DNA of 64,000 nucleotides from Delftia tsuruhatensis (lineage in GTDB: Bacteria; Pseudomonadota; Gammaproteobacteria; Burkholderiales; Burkholderiaceae_C), in assembly GCF_903815225.1 (NCBI RefSeq), contig NZ_LR813084.1, forward strand, positions 4,426,001 through 4,490,000. The letters are read 5' to 3'. The notes beneath the pieces are model-generated. The model was not told where the DNA came from and did not search any database. It saw only the letters and a program-made list of their open reading frames with translations. The stretch's first letter is position 1. The number at the start of each line of letters is the position of its first letter. Below, piece by piece: positions 9,018 to 19,782 of this stretch. The position numbers and the translations under genes were made by a program.

Positions 9018-9857
9018 ATGAAACTGCTGCGATTCGGCCCCGAAGGCCAGGAAAAACCCGGCCTGCTCGACGCCCAGGGCCACATCCGCGACCTGTCCGC
9101 CCTGGTGGACGACTACACGCCGCGCCTGCTGGGCCGCGCGGCACAGCGCGCGCTGGCCGCCATCGACCCGGGCAGACTGCCCCTGGTCCAGGGTCCGGTG
9201 CGCATCGGAATGCCCTGGAGCGGCATGTCCAAGTTCATCGCCATCGGCCTGAACTACCGCGACCATGCCGAGGAAGCCGGCATGCCCATCCCGCAGGAGC
9301 CCATCCTGTTCGCCAAGTGGCCCAGTTGCGCCTGCGGCCCCGACGACGACATCCCCCTGCCGCAAGGCAGCACGCGCATGGACTGGGAGGTGGAGCTGGG
9401 CATCGTCATCGGCGAACGCGCGCGCAACGTGCCCGTGGCCGATGCGCTGGACCATGTGGCCGGCTACTGCGTCGCCAACGATGTCTCCGAGCGTGAATAC
9501 CAGATAGAGCGCAGCGGCGGCCAGTGGAGCAAGGGCAAGGGCTTCGACCGCTTCGGCCCCATAGGCCCCTGGCTGGTCACGCGCGATGAGGTCCCCGACC
9601 CGCAGGCGCTGTCACTGTGGCTGGACGTCAATGGCGAACGCCGCCAGACCGGCAGCACGCGCACCATGATCTTCGGCTGCGCCGAGCTCGTCAGCCACTG
9701 CAGCCGCGTGATGACCCTGGAGCCCGGCGACCTCATCATCACCGGCACCCCGCCCGGCGTGGGCATGGGCATGCGTCCGCCGCGCTATCTCGAGGCAGGC
9801 GACGTGATGGAACTGGGGATCGAGGGGCTGGGGGTACAGAGGCAGCGTGTGGTGTAG
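9018..9857 (+). CDS. Fumarylacetoacetate hydrolase family protein
   Basis: The 279-residue protein has the bacterial FAH layout. A small N-terminal region (MKLLRFGPEGQEKPGLLD) is followed by the catalytic fold with IGLNYRDHAEEAG, PILFAKWPS, MDWEVELGIVIG (metal-binding Glu pair), GYCVANDVSEREYQ and ITGTPPGVGMG. Members hydrolyse C-C bonds of diketo acids or decarboxylate oxaloacetate-like acids with Mg2+. An AGGAG site lies just upstream of the ATG and the gene is 21 bases after the Bug gene, so it belongs to the same operon. It is a paralogue of the FAH protein near 37.5 kb, which also sits beside a Bug gene. The true substrate is unknown. Confidence 0.88.
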   Translation: MKLLRFGPEGQEKPGLLDAQGHIRDLSALVDDYTPRLLGRAAQRALAAIDPGRLPLVQGPVRIGMPWSGMSKFIAIGLNYRDHAEEAGMPIPQEPILFAKWPSCACGPDDDIPLPQGSTRMDWEVELGIVIGERARNVPVADALDHVAGYCVANDVSEREYQIERSGGQWSKGKGFDRFGPIGPWLVTRDEVPDPQALSLWLDVNGERRQTGSTRTMIFGCAELVSHCSRVMTLEPGDLIITGTPPGVGMGMRPPRYLEAGDVMELGIEGLGVQRQRVV

Positions 9858-9888
9858 GCCGCTTTCACCGAGGCGCAGCGCCGGCCGC

Positions 9889-11298
9889 TCAGCTGCCCGC
9901 CACCTTCATGCGGTTGACCAGCAGCGAGCCCACGGTCTTGGCGCCGTAGTTGTAGGCGTCGGCGCCCACGGCCTCGATGCCCTTGAGCATGTCCTTGAGG
10001 TTGCCTGCGATGGTGATCTCGTGCACGGGAAAGGCGATCTCGCCGTTTTCCACCCAGAAGCCGCTGGCACCGCGCGAGTAGTCGCCTGTCACGTAGTTCA
10101 CGCCCTGGCCCATGAGCTCGACCACGAACAGGCCCGTGCCCAGCTTCCTGAGCATGGCGGGCAGGTCGTCGCCGGCCTTGGTGCTGCGCGAGGTCAGCAC
10201 CAGGTTGTGCGATCCGCCCGCATTGCCGGTGGTCTTCATGCCCAGCTTGCGCGCCGAGTAGCTGGACAGGAAGTAGCCTTCGACACGGCCCGCGTCCACC
10301 ACCTTGCGCGCCTGCACGCGCACGCCTTCCTCATCGAAGGGGGAGCTGCCCTTGCCGCCAAGGATGAACGGGTCTTCGGTGACGTCGATGTGCCTGGGAA
10401 AGACCGGCTTGCCCAGCGAATCCAGCAGGAAGGTGCTGCGGCGGTACAGCGCGCCGCCGCTGATGGCCTGCACGAAGCTGCCCAGCAGGCCGGCGGCCAG
10501 CGTGGACTCGAACAGCACCGGGCATTCGGTGGTCGGGATCTTGCGGCTGCCCAGGCGGCTGAGTGCGCGCTGCGCGGCGTAGCGGCCCACGGCCTCGGGC
10601 GAGGCCAGGTCGGCCGCGTTGCGCATGGAGCTGTACCAGGCATCGCGCTGCATCTCGCCATTGCGGCCCGGCAGCGACGCAATGGGCGCCACCGACAGGC
10701 TGTGGCGCGAGCTGGCATAGCCGCCGCGGAAACCATTGGTGTGGGCGCTGAAGAAATGGCTTTGCTGGGCCGAGACGCCCGCGCCTTCGCTGTTGGTGAT
10801 GCGCTTGTGCGTGCGCAGCGCGGCGTCCTCGCACTGCAGTGCCAGCTCGGCGGCGGCCTCGCTGGTCAGGTCCCAGGGATGAAAGAGCTGCAGGTCGCGG
10901 TGGGTGCCGGGCTCGGCGATGTCGGCCGCATCGGGCAGTCCGGCCATGGGGTCCTCGGCCGTGAAGCGCGCGATGTCGTAGGCGGCCTGCACGGTCTGCT
11001 GGATGGCGGCCTCCGAAAAGTCGGAGGTGCTGGCATTGCCTCGGCGGTTGCCCAGGTAGACGGTCACGCCCAGCGACTTGTCGCGGTTGCGCTCCACGGT
11101 CTCCAGCGCCCCCTTGCGCACGCTCACGCTCAGGCCGCAGCCCTCCGAAGCCTCGGCTCCGGCGTCGGTGGCGCCGAGCTTCCTGGCATGGGCCAGGGCA
11201 CGGTCCACCAGGTCCTCGAAAAACGGTTGGCTGTAGGCAAAGCCGGAATCGGCCTGCGGTTTGGCGGTGCTTGCCGCGCGGGGACGGGGTTTTTTCAT
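9889..11298 (-). CDS. pmbA: PmbA/TldE metalloprotease-like subunit
   Basis: The 469-residue product is full length for PmbA (TldE), the partner of TldD in the heterodimeric protease. That protease processes modified peptides and degrades the CcdA antitoxin in E. coli. Recognisable blocks are GCGLSVSVRKGALETVERNRD, GNRRGNASTSDF, the ITNSEGAGVS segment, FESTLAAGLLGSF and SGFWVENGEIAFPVHEITIA near the C-terminus. The Zn-binding HExxxH motif belongs to TldD, not to this subunit, and is absent as expected. I chose the ATG at 11298 (MKKPRPRA); an upstream ATG at 11322 would add eight residues. It is divergent from darP, an arrangement seen in related betaproteobacteria. Confidence 0.92.
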   Translation of the reverse strand: MKKPRPRAASTAKPQADSGFAYSQPFFEDLVDRALAHARKLGATDAGAEASEGCGLSVSVRKGALETVERNRDKSLGVTVYLGNRRGNASTSDFSEAAIQQTVQAAYDIARFTAEDPMAGLPDAADIAEPGTHRDLQLFHPWDLTSEAAAELALQCEDAALRTHKRITNSEGAGVSAQQSHFFSAHTNGFRGGYASSRHSLSVAPIASLPGRNGEMQRDAWYSSMRNAADLASPEAVGRYAAQRALSRLGSRKIPTTECPVLFESTLAAGLLGSFVQAISGGALYRRSTFLLDSLGKPVFPRHIDVTEDPFILGGKGSSPFDEEGVRVQARKVVDAGRVEGYFLSSYSARKLGMKTTGNAGGSHNLVLTSRSTKAGDDLPAMLRKLGTGLFVVELMGQGVNYVTGDYSRGASGFWVENGEIAFPVHEITIAGNLKDMLKGIEAVGADAYNYGAKTVGSLLVNRMKVAGS

Positions 11299-11364
11299 AG
11301 CGGCGGCTATGATAGCCGCCACTGCGGCGCTCCCCGTGCCGCCACCGCATTTGTCCCCTACCCC

Positions 11365-12036
11365 ATGTCACGCAAACCCAAAAAAGGCTATTACGTCAAA
11401 GGCCATTTCGTTGCCGAAGGCAGCGAACTGGACCTGCAGCTCAAGGCCGAACTCAAAGGCACGCCCGATTCCAGCAAGACCGACCTCAAGCGCGAAATGG
11501 ATGCGCTGCAGGATCTCGGCAAGGAACTGCTGACGCTGCGCGCCGACCTGTTCAAGCGCCTGCAGTTGCCCGACCAGCTGGCCGACGCCCTGGCCGAGGC
11601 CAAACGCATCACCAATTTCGAAGGCAAGCGCCGCCAGATGCAGTACGTCGGCAAGCTCATGCGCAAGCTCGACGAGGCCGAGATCGCCGCCGTGCGCGCC
11701 GCGCTGGACGAGCAGCACAATGGCTCGGCCGCCGAGAAGATGGCCCTGCACGCGGCCGAGCAATGGCGCGACCGGCTGATCGCCGAGGAATCGGCCCTGT
11801 CCATCTGGCTGGACCATTTCCCCGATACCGACATCCAGCAGTTGCGCGCCCTGATCCGCCAGGCCCGCAAGGACATGCCCGGCGCGCACGAGGCCAATGT
11901 GCAGGAGTCCACGGGCCAGGCCCCGCGCAAGGGCCGCGCCTACCGCGAGCTGTTCCAGCTGGTGCGTGCACAGCTGGGCGGCACGGACAAGGACCAGGCC
12001 GGGGACGACACGGACGAGGAAACGGACGATGAGTGA
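11365..12036 (+). CDS. darP: Ribosome biogenesis factor DarP (YjgA, DUF615)
   Basis: The 223-residue, highly charged, mostly helical protein has the DUF615 signature (REMDALQDLGKELLTLR, then KRRQMQYVGKLMR). Its E. coli homologue YjgA/DarP associates with 50S precursors and helps late large-subunit assembly. The N-terminus (MSRKPKKGYYVKG) is basic and the C-terminus is acidic (DDTDEETDDE). The open frame extends far upstream only because the antisense pmbA gene leaves it open; conserved sequence begins at the chosen ATG. The last codons overlap the mogA start by eight bases, so the two are translationally coupled. Confidence 0.92.
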   Translation: MSRKPKKGYYVKGHFVAEGSELDLQLKAELKGTPDSSKTDLKREMDALQDLGKELLTLRADLFKRLQLPDQLADALAEAKRITNFEGKRRQMQYVGKLMRKLDEAEIAAVRAALDEQHNGSAAEKMALHAAEQWRDRLIAEESALSIWLDHFPDTDIQQLRALIRQARKDMPGAHEANVQESTGQAPRKGRAYRELFQLVRAQLGGTDKDQAGDDTDEETDDE

Positions 12037-12634
12037 CGGCCTCCATGACGCCGTGCGCATCGGCATCGTCTCCATCAGCGACCGCGCCAGCAGCGGCGTC
12101 TATGAGGACAAGGGCCTGCCGGCCCTGCAGGACTGGCTCACCCGCGCCCTGAGGAACCCCGTCACCTTCGAGCCCCGCCTGATCCCCGACGAACAGGCGG
12201 TCATCAGCGCCGCGCTGGTCGAGCTGGTCGACGCCGGCTGCTCGCTGGTGCTGACCACCGGCGGCACCGGCCCCGCGCCACGCGACGTCACGCCCGAGGC
12301 CACGCTGGCCGTGGCGGACAAGGAAATGCCGGGCTTTGGCGAGCAGATGCGCCAGATCAGCCTGGCCTTCGTGCCCACGGCCATCCTTTCACGCCAGGTG
12401 GCCGTGATCCGGGGCAAGAGCCTCATCATCAACCTGCCGGGCCAACCGAAGGCCATCGCCGAGACGCTGGAGGGCCTGAAGAACCCCGACGGCACGCAGA
12501 AGGTCAACGGCATCTTCGCGGCCGTGCCCTACTGCATCGACCTGATCGGCGGCCCGTACCTGGAGACGGATGACGGCGTCTGCAAGGCGTTCAGGCCCAA
12601 GAGCGCGGTACGCGTGCCCCGATCGGCCGACTGA
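12029..12634 (+). CDS. mogA: Molybdopterin adenylyltransferase MogA
   Basis: The 201-residue protein has the MoCF fold motifs VRIGIVSISDRASSGVYEDK, LVLTTGGTGPAPRDVTPEAT and LIINLPGQPKAIAETLEG. MogA adenylylates molybdopterin before molybdate insertion in cytoplasmic Mo-cofactor synthesis. Length matches MogA (about 195 residues) rather than MoaB. The start overlaps the darP stop by eight bases. A strong intrinsic terminator follows about 30 bases after the stop, closing the darP-mogA unit. Confidence 0.92.
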   Translation: MSDGLHDAVRIGIVSISDRASSGVYEDKGLPALQDWLTRALRNPVTFEPRLIPDEQAVISAALVELVDAGCSLVLTTGGTGPAPRDVTPEATLAVADKEMPGFGEQMRQISLAFVPTAILSRQVAVIRGKSLIINLPGQPKAIAETLEGLKNPDGTQKVNGIFAAVPYCIDLIGGPYLETDDGVCKAFRPKSAVRVPRSAD

Positions 12635-12663
12635 GCTTCAGGATTTGTCCACGCATTGACAAA

Positions 12664-12687
12664 GGCAGCTCCAGGGCTGCCTTTTTT
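12664..12687 (+). terminator. Intrinsic terminator after mogA
   Basis: A GGCAGC / GCTGCC stem with a six-base loop is followed directly by six T residues. It lies about 30 bases downstream of the mogA stop and upstream of the next transcription unit. Confidence 0.8.
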
Positions 12688-12833
12688 CATGCCGTGGCAC
12701 TGTCGCGCCCAGGCCACCAAGCCCGTGCTTGCCCCAATGCGGTCTGCCCCCCTCCCTGACAGCATGGAACGACCTCATGGCCCCTGCGTGCACGACAGCA
12801 GCGGGCTTTTTCCATCCCACACAAGGAGACTTC

Positions 12834-14045
12834 ATGCAGCAACGCCCCAAGACATCGTTGATGACGCCGCTGGCCCTGGCACTGTGCGCCGCCGCACTGG
12901 CAACGCCGGCCCAGGCGCAGCAGGACAAGGTCCGGATCGGTTTCATCACCGACATGTCCAGCCTGTACGCCGATGTCGAGGGCAAGAACGGGGCGGTGGC
13001 GATCCAGATGGCCATCGACGACTACGGCGGCAAGCTGCTGGGCAAGCCCATCGAGCTGCTGACGGCGGACCACCAGAACAAGGCCGACATCGCCGCCAGC
13101 AAGGCACGTGAATGGATCGACACCCAGGGCATCAGCCTGGTGTTCGGCGGCACGAACTCGGCCACGGCGCTGTCCATGGCCAAGGTGGCGCAGGAGAAAA
13201 AGCGCGTCTTCATCGACAACGGAGCAGGCAGCTCGGCGCTGACCAACGAGCAGTGCAGCCCCTACACCGTGCACTATGCCTTCGACACCGTGGCCCTGGC
13301 CAAGGGCACGGGCGCGGCCGTGGTGGAGGCCGGCGGCAAGAGCTGGTACTTCGTGACGGCCGACTATGCCTTCGGCCACGCACTGGAAGCGGACACCACC
13401 AAGATCATCGAGGCGCGCGGCGGCAAGGTGCTGGGCTCGGTCAAGACGCCGCTGAACGCCAGCGACTTCTCCAGCTTCATGCTGCAGGCCCAGAACTCCA
13501 AGGCCCAGATCCTGGGCCTGGCCAATGCGGGCGGCGACACCATCAACTCCATCAAGGCCGCGCGCGAGTTCGGCGTGACCAAGGACATGAAGCTGGCCGG
13601 CCTGCTGGTGTTCTTCACCGACGTGCACAGCCTGGGCCTGAAGAACACGCAGGGCATGCAGTTCACCACCAGCTGGTACTGGGACATGAACGACGCCTCG
13701 CGCAAGTTCGCCGATGCCTTCATGGCCAAGACCCAGCGCCGCCCCAGCGAGATCCACGCGGCCGACTACTCGGCCACCATGAACTGGCTCAAGGCCGTGG
13801 AAAAGGCCGGCACGCTGGACGCCGACAAGGTCATGGCCACCTGGCGCGGCATGAAGATGGACGACTTCTTCGGCAGCGGCTACCTGCGCGAGGATGGTCG
13901 CTACGTGCACGACATGTACCTGATGGAGGTCAAGTCCCCCGCCGAGTCCAAGGGTACCTGGGACTACTACAAGCTGGTCAAGAAGCTGCCCGCCGAGCAG
14001 GTCTGGACCACCAAGGCGGAAAGCAAGTGCCAGTACTGGAGATGA
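12834..14045 (+). CDS. ABC transporter substrate-binding protein, branched-chain amino acid type
   Basis: The 403-residue protein has a cleavable signal peptide (ending ATPAQAQ, about residues 1-27) and a type I periplasmic binding fold. KVRIGFITDMSSLYADVEGKN, GKPIELLTADHQNKADIAAS and VFGGTNSATALSMAKVAQE are typical of LivJ-like proteins in betaproteobacteria that often bind aromatic acids or amides rather than leucine. A good AAGGAG site precedes the ATG. No permease or ATPase gene is next to it, so its transporter must be elsewhere. The ligand is unknown. A GC-rich hairpin follows the stop. Confidence 0.88.
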   Translation: MQQRPKTSLMTPLALALCAAALATPAQAQQDKVRIGFITDMSSLYADVEGKNGAVAIQMAIDDYGGKLLGKPIELLTADHQNKADIAASKAREWIDTQGISLVFGGTNSATALSMAKVAQEKKRVFIDNGAGSSALTNEQCSPYTVHYAFDTVALAKGTGAAVVEAGGKSWYFVTADYAFGHALEADTTKIIEARGGKVLGSVKTPLNASDFSSFMLQAQNSKAQILGLANAGGDTINSIKAAREFGVTKDMKLAGLLVFFTDVHSLGLKNTQGMQFTTSWYWDMNDASRKFADAFMAKTQRRPSEIHAADYSATMNWLKAVEKAGTLDADKVMATWRGMKMDDFFGSGYLREDGRYVHDMYLMEVKSPAESKGTWDYYKLVKKLPAEQVWTTKAESKCQYWR

Positions 14046-14049
14046 TTCC

Positions 14050-14070
14050 GGCTGCGGCCTGGCCGCAGCC
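14050..14070 (+). terminator. Hairpin after the ABC binding-protein gene, probable terminator
   Basis: GGCTGCGG and CCGCAGCC form a perfect 8-bp stem with a five-base loop immediately after the stop codon. The following bases (TGTTCTCC) are only weakly T-rich, so termination efficiency is uncertain. Confidence 0.5.
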
Positions 14071-14116
14071 TGTTCTCCATTGAATCTCCACGCCTTCGTC
14101 AATGCCAGGACACCGA

Positions 14117-14202
14117 GCCGCGCCAGACTGGTAAGTTCCAGTATCTGGCGCGGCGCTGGGCAGGGACTGTCTTCCCCGCGGCGCAACGCGCGGCAGGGGA
14201 AG
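14117..14202 (+). promoter_or_regulatory. Two hairpins in the macA leader; the second covers the ribosome-binding site
   Basis: The first hairpin has an 11-bp perfect stem (14117-14127 with 14144-14154) extended inside by CTGG/CCAG. The second pairs CTTCCCC (14171-14177) with GGGGAAG (14196-14202), with GCGC-type pairing inside. GGGGAAG is the only purine-rich ribosome-binding sequence for macA and ends one base before its ATG. The leader RNA could therefore mask translation of the efflux operon. The pairing is directly visible; a regulatory role is inference. Confidence 0.45.
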
Positions 14203-14203
14203 A

Positions 14204-15388
14204 ATGAAGTTCAACCGCAAATGGACCGTGGGCGCCGTGATCGGCGCCTGCCTGATCGCCGGCATTGCACTGTGGAAAGCCAATGCCAAGCCCGCCACCC
14301 GCTATGCGACCGCACCCGTCACGGTCGGCGACCTGGAGCAGACCGTGCTGGCCGTGGGCCGGCTGCACGCCAAGGAGCTGGTCTCGGTGGGTGCCCAGGT
14401 CTCGGGCCAGGTCAAGCGCCTCAACGTGGAGCTGGGCCAGCAGGTCAAGGCCGGCGACCTGATCGCCGAGGTCGATGCCCAGCCCCAGCGCATCAAGCTG
14501 CGCAACGCCGAAGCCTCGGTGGCCGCGCTGCAGGCCCAGCTGGCCGCGCGCCGCGCATCGCTGGTGCAGGCCCGGCTGACTTTCCAGCGCCAGCAGGAGC
14601 TGCTGCAGGCCGATGCGACATCGCGCGCCGACCATGAAGCGGCCAAGGCAGCGCTGGACACGGCGCAGGCCGAGGTCGGCGCCCTGCAGGCCCAGATAGA
14701 GCAGGCGCGCACCCAGGTCGAGACCGAACGCATCAACCTGGGCTACACGCGCATCGTCGCGCCCATGGACGGCGTCATCGTGGCCGTGGTGACCAAGCAG
14801 GGCCAGACCCTGAACTCCTTCCAGACCACGCCCACCATCGTCATGCTGGCCAAGCTCGATGTGATGACCGTGCGCGCCGAGATCGCCGAGGCCGACGTGG
14901 ACAAGATCCAGGTCGGCCAGCCCGTCTGGTTCACCACGCTGGGCAGCAGCCGCCAGAGGCACGAGGCCAGGATCGAGCGCATCGAGCCCGCGCCCGCCTC
15001 CATCGTCAACGACGCGGGCGGCGGCGCGGCGGCCACCGGCGCCACGCCGGCCGCCAAGGCCGTCTACTACAACGCCCAGTTCGACGTGCCCAACCCCGAA
15101 GGCCGGCTGCGCCCTTCCATGACCGCCCAGGTCACGGTGCGCGTGGCGCAGGCCGACAAGGCGGTGCTGGTGCCCGCGGCCGCGCTGGGCGCGCGCGGCG
15201 CAGACGACAGCTACACGGTGCGGGTGCGCGACGGCGAAGGCAAGGTCTCCGAGCGCAAGGTACGCATCGGCCTGCGCACCAATGCCCAGGCCCAGGTGCT
15301 GTCGGGCCTTCAGGCCGGCGAGCAGGTGGTGATCGGCGAGGCCGGACCGGCCGGCGCACCCGCCACCACCGACCCCATGGGAATGTGA
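14204..15388 (+). CDS. macA: MacA-type periplasmic adaptor (membrane fusion protein)
   Basis: The 394-residue protein has one N-terminal membrane anchor (about residues 9-25). A lipoyl half-motif (ELVSVGAQVSGQVKRLNVEL) is followed by an alpha-helical hairpin (about residues 95-175) and a second lipoyl half (RIVAPMDGVIVAVVTKQGQT). The beta-barrel and membrane-proximal domains come last. MacA links the MacB ABC transporter to an outer-membrane channel and stimulates its ATPase; substrates in other bacteria include macrolides, haem-like compounds and toxins. The stop overlaps the GTG of the next frame, so macA and macB are coupled. A hairpin covers its ribosome-binding site. Confidence 0.9.
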   Translation: MKFNRKWTVGAVIGACLIAGIALWKANAKPATRYATAPVTVGDLEQTVLAVGRLHAKELVSVGAQVSGQVKRLNVELGQQVKAGDLIAEVDAQPQRIKLRNAEASVAALQAQLAARRASLVQARLTFQRQQELLQADATSRADHEAAKAALDTAQAEVGALQAQIEQARTQVETERINLGYTRIVAPMDGVIVAVVTKQGQTLNSFQTTPTIVMLAKLDVMTVRAEIAEADVDKIQVGQPVWFTTLGSSRQRHEARIERIEPAPASIVNDAGGGAAATGATPAAKAVYYNAQFDVPNPEGRLRPSMTAQVTVRVAQADKAVLVPAAALGARGADDSYTVRVRDGEGKVSERKVRIGLRTNAQAQVLSGLQAGEQVVIGEAGPAGAPATTDPMGM

Positions 15389-15390
15389 AC

Positions 15391-17337
<1,947 letters not shown>

Positions 17338-17344
17338 AATTGCA

Positions 17345-18733
17345 ATGCAACTCCTGAAGACCAGCGTGCTGGCCTGCGCGGCAGCCCTTGCCGGCTGCGG
17401 CGCGCTCACGCGCACCCCCTACGAGGCCCCCGCAGTGGCGCTGCCCGCGCAGTTCGAACATGCGCAACCCGCCACGGCCCAGCCCATGGCCGACCCCATG
17501 ACCGCCCCCTGGTGGCACCGCTTCGGCGACCCACGGCTCGACGCCTGGATCGCCCTGGCCCTGGAGCGCAACCCCGACCTGGCCACGGCCGGCATCCGCG
17601 TGCGCCGCGCCGCGCTGCAGGCACAACTGGCCGGCCGCGCGCTGCTGCCCCAGCCCAGCGGCACGCTCGGCACCGGAGCCAGCCGCCCGCTGTCGGGCAG
17701 CCCGCGCAGCACGCTGGAGACCTCCAGCGCATCGCTGAGCGTGGCCTGGGAGCTGGACCTGTTCGACCGCCTCGGAGCCCAGCGCGATGCCGCCCGCTTC
17801 GAGGCCGAGGCCAGCGCGCAGGACCTGCAGGCCGTGCGCCTGACCCTCACCACCACCGCCGCCGGCCTCTACTGGCAACTGGCGCAGGCCAACGAGCGCC
17901 TGGACTCCACCGGCCAAAGCCTGGCCTACGCGCGCCGCACCCTGGAGCTGGTGCAGGCCCAGTACCGCAGCGGCGCCGTCTCCAGCCTGGAATTGCGCGA
18001 GGCCCGGCAATCGCTGGCCCAGCAGGAAGCGCTGCAAAGCCAGTACCTGCAGGCCCGCGCCGAACTGCGCCAGAGCCTGGCCGAGCTGCTGGCGGGCGCC
18101 CAGCCCCCCGGCGGCGAGCCGCAGGCCTTGCCCACGCTGGCTTTGCCCGCCGTGCAGGCAGGCCTGCCGGCCGAGCTGCTGGGCCGACGCCCGGACCTGC
18201 GCGCCGCCGAATTGCGCCTGCGTGCCGCGCTGGCCAGCAGCGACGCGGCGGCCGCGCGCTACTACCCCACGCTGTCGCTGACCGGCAGCCTGGGCGGCTC
18301 CAGCAACGCGCTGCTCGACCTGCTGGCCAACCCCGTCGCCGCACTGGGCGCCAACATGACCCTGCCCTTCCTCAACGTGGGCGAGATGCGGCTGAACACG
18401 GCCATCGCGCGCAACCAGTACGAAGAGGCCGTGGTCAGCTTCCGCAAGTCGCTGTACGCCGCGCTGTCCGAAACCGAAAAAGCCCTGTCGGCACGCACCC
18501 GGCTGCAGGAGCAGGAAGGCGCCCAGCAGCGCGCACTGCAGGAAGCGCTGGAGATCACGCGGCTCTATGAGGCCCGCTACCGGGCTGGCCAGGTCCCGCT
18601 GCGCTCCTGGCTGGATGCCCAGGAACGCCAGCGCACGGCACAACTGGCCCTGTCCGCCCTGCACCTGGAACAGCTTCAGAACCAGCTGACCCTGTACAAG
18701 GTGCTGGGCGGCGGACTGACGGCGCCAGGCTAG
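17345..18733 (+). CDS. NodT-family outer-membrane efflux lipoprotein
   Basis: The 462-residue protein has a lipoprotein signal (LLKTSVLACAAALAGC, Cys near residue 18) and two OEP repeats. PWWHRFGDPRLDAWIALALE and ELDLFDRLGAQRDAARFEAE are typical of the NodT/OprM group. It starts seven bases after macB and is the outer-membrane channel of the same pump. Its last four bases overlap the end of the convergent porin gene. Length and motifs are normal. Confidence 0.92.
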   Translation: MQLLKTSVLACAAALAGCGALTRTPYEAPAVALPAQFEHAQPATAQPMADPMTAPWWHRFGDPRLDAWIALALERNPDLATAGIRVRRAALQAQLAGRALLPQPSGTLGTGASRPLSGSPRSTLETSSASLSVAWELDLFDRLGAQRDAARFEAEASAQDLQAVRLTLTTTAAGLYWQLAQANERLDSTGQSLAYARRTLELVQAQYRSGAVSSLELREARQSLAQQEALQSQYLQARAELRQSLAELLAGAQPPGGEPQALPTLALPAVQAGLPAELLGRRPDLRAAELRLRAALASSDAAAARYYPTLSLTGSLGGSSNALLDLLANPVAALGANMTLPFLNVGEMRLNTAIARNQYEEAVVSFRKSLYAALSETEKALSARTRLQEQEGAQQRALQEALEITRLYEARYRAGQVPLRSWLDAQERQRTAQLALSALHLEQLQNQLTLYKVLGGGLTAPG

Positions 18734-19782
18734 AACGAATGCACCATGCCCAGATACAGCCCTGCCTGCGAGCGGCCCGGCGCCGGGTTGTTGTTCGTGG
18801 CTTGCACCGAGAAGCTGGCGTTGCCACCATTGCGCACCGTGCCCACGCTGGCATACAGCAGGGTGCGCCGGGACAGACCGTAGTCCGCCCCCAGCATGAA
18901 CAGGTTGGCGCTGCCACCGCCCCGGTTCACCGTGGTGCGATAGGCCGCGCCGATCAGCGTCAACGGCCCCGTGGCCCGGTAGCGCGCGCCCATCCAGTAG
19001 TGCCTGGCCTTGTCGGGCTGGCCTGCCGCACTGTCCGGCGCGGACAACTGCTCGTAGGCCGCGAACAGCTTGAGCGCATCCAGCGTCACCGAGCCGCCCA
19101 GCGTGAGGTTGCGCGAGCGGGTGTAGAGATCGCTGTAGCGGCCGTTGGCATCGCGGGCCACGTCGTAGATGGCGCGCAACTCATAGGTGGGCGTCGTATA
19201 GGCCACGGACAGCGCATCCTTGCGCAGCCGTGTCACGCCCTGGGCCTGCTCGCCCAGGCTGGTCAGGGCCAGCGCGCGCAAGCCGTTCCAGTTCGGCGTT
19301 TCATAGGACACCATGTTGTCGTGCCCGCCCCAGTTGCGCCCGCGCACCAGCGTGGCCGAGCTGATGAACTGCTGGCCCGTGGGGTCCAGCGCCCAGTGCG
19401 CGTCCGAGATCGGCATGTCCTTGCCCAGCTTCAAGGTGCCCCACCCGCTTTGCAGGCCCACGAAGCTGCGGCGATTGAAGAAGCCCGGACCGTTGAATCG
19501 CGCATCGTCCAGGCTGAAGCCCGATTCGAGCAGGAACAGCGCCTTGAGCCCTCCGCCCAGGTCTTCCTGGCCCTTGAAGCCGAGCATGCTCGTGCCCCAC
19601 TGGTTGCCGCCTCCGCGCCACAGGATGCCGGACTTTCCGGTGGCCGGGTCGTACACATTGGTCTGGTAGTCGATGCCCCCCGATACGCGCCCGTAGAGCG
19701 TGACCGTGCTCTGGGCCTGGACCGTGCCCGCCGCCGCCAGCATGAGCGCGGCGCCCAGCCAATGGATCGTCTTCTGTCGCAT
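18730..19782 (-). CDS. Gram-negative porin, OmpC-like (Burkholderiales type)
   Basis: The 350-residue protein has a signal peptide ending AAAGTVQAQ (about residue 22) and the mature start SSTVTLYGRV-like (here QSTVTLYGRVSGGIDYQT). It also has the FKGQEDLGGGLKALFLLESGF block, NRRSFVGLQSGWGTLKLGK, and ends in GLYLGMVHSF with the C-terminal Phe needed for outer-membrane assembly. This is the common trimeric general porin family of Comamonadaceae and Burkholderia. The ATG at 19782 has a GAGGAGGAG-type ribosome-binding sequence. The frame remains open upstream but carries no signal peptide. It is convergent with the efflux operon. Confidence 0.92.
   Translation of the reverse strand: MRQKTIHWLGAALMLAAAGTVQAQSTVTLYGRVSGGIDYQTNVYDPATGKSGILWRGGGNQWGTSMLGFKGQEDLGGGLKALFLLESGFSLDDARFNGPGFFNRRSFVGLQSGWGTLKLGKDMPISDAHWALDPTGQQFISSATLVRGRNWGGHDNMVSYETPNWNGLRALALTSLGEQAQGVTRLRKDALSVAYTTPTYELRAIYDVARDANGRYSDLYTRSRNLTLGGSVTLDALKLFAAYEQLSAPDSAAGQPDKARHYWMGARYRATGPLTLIGAAYRTTVNRGGGSANLFMLGADYGLSRRTLLYASVGTVRNGGNASFSVQATNNNPAPGRSQAGLYLGMVHSF

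Noticed and set aside
12687..14186. 499-codon minus-strand frame opposite the ABC binding-protein gene
   Set aside because: Shadow of a clear LivJ-like gene with signal peptide and ribosome-binding site; no motif in the antisense product.
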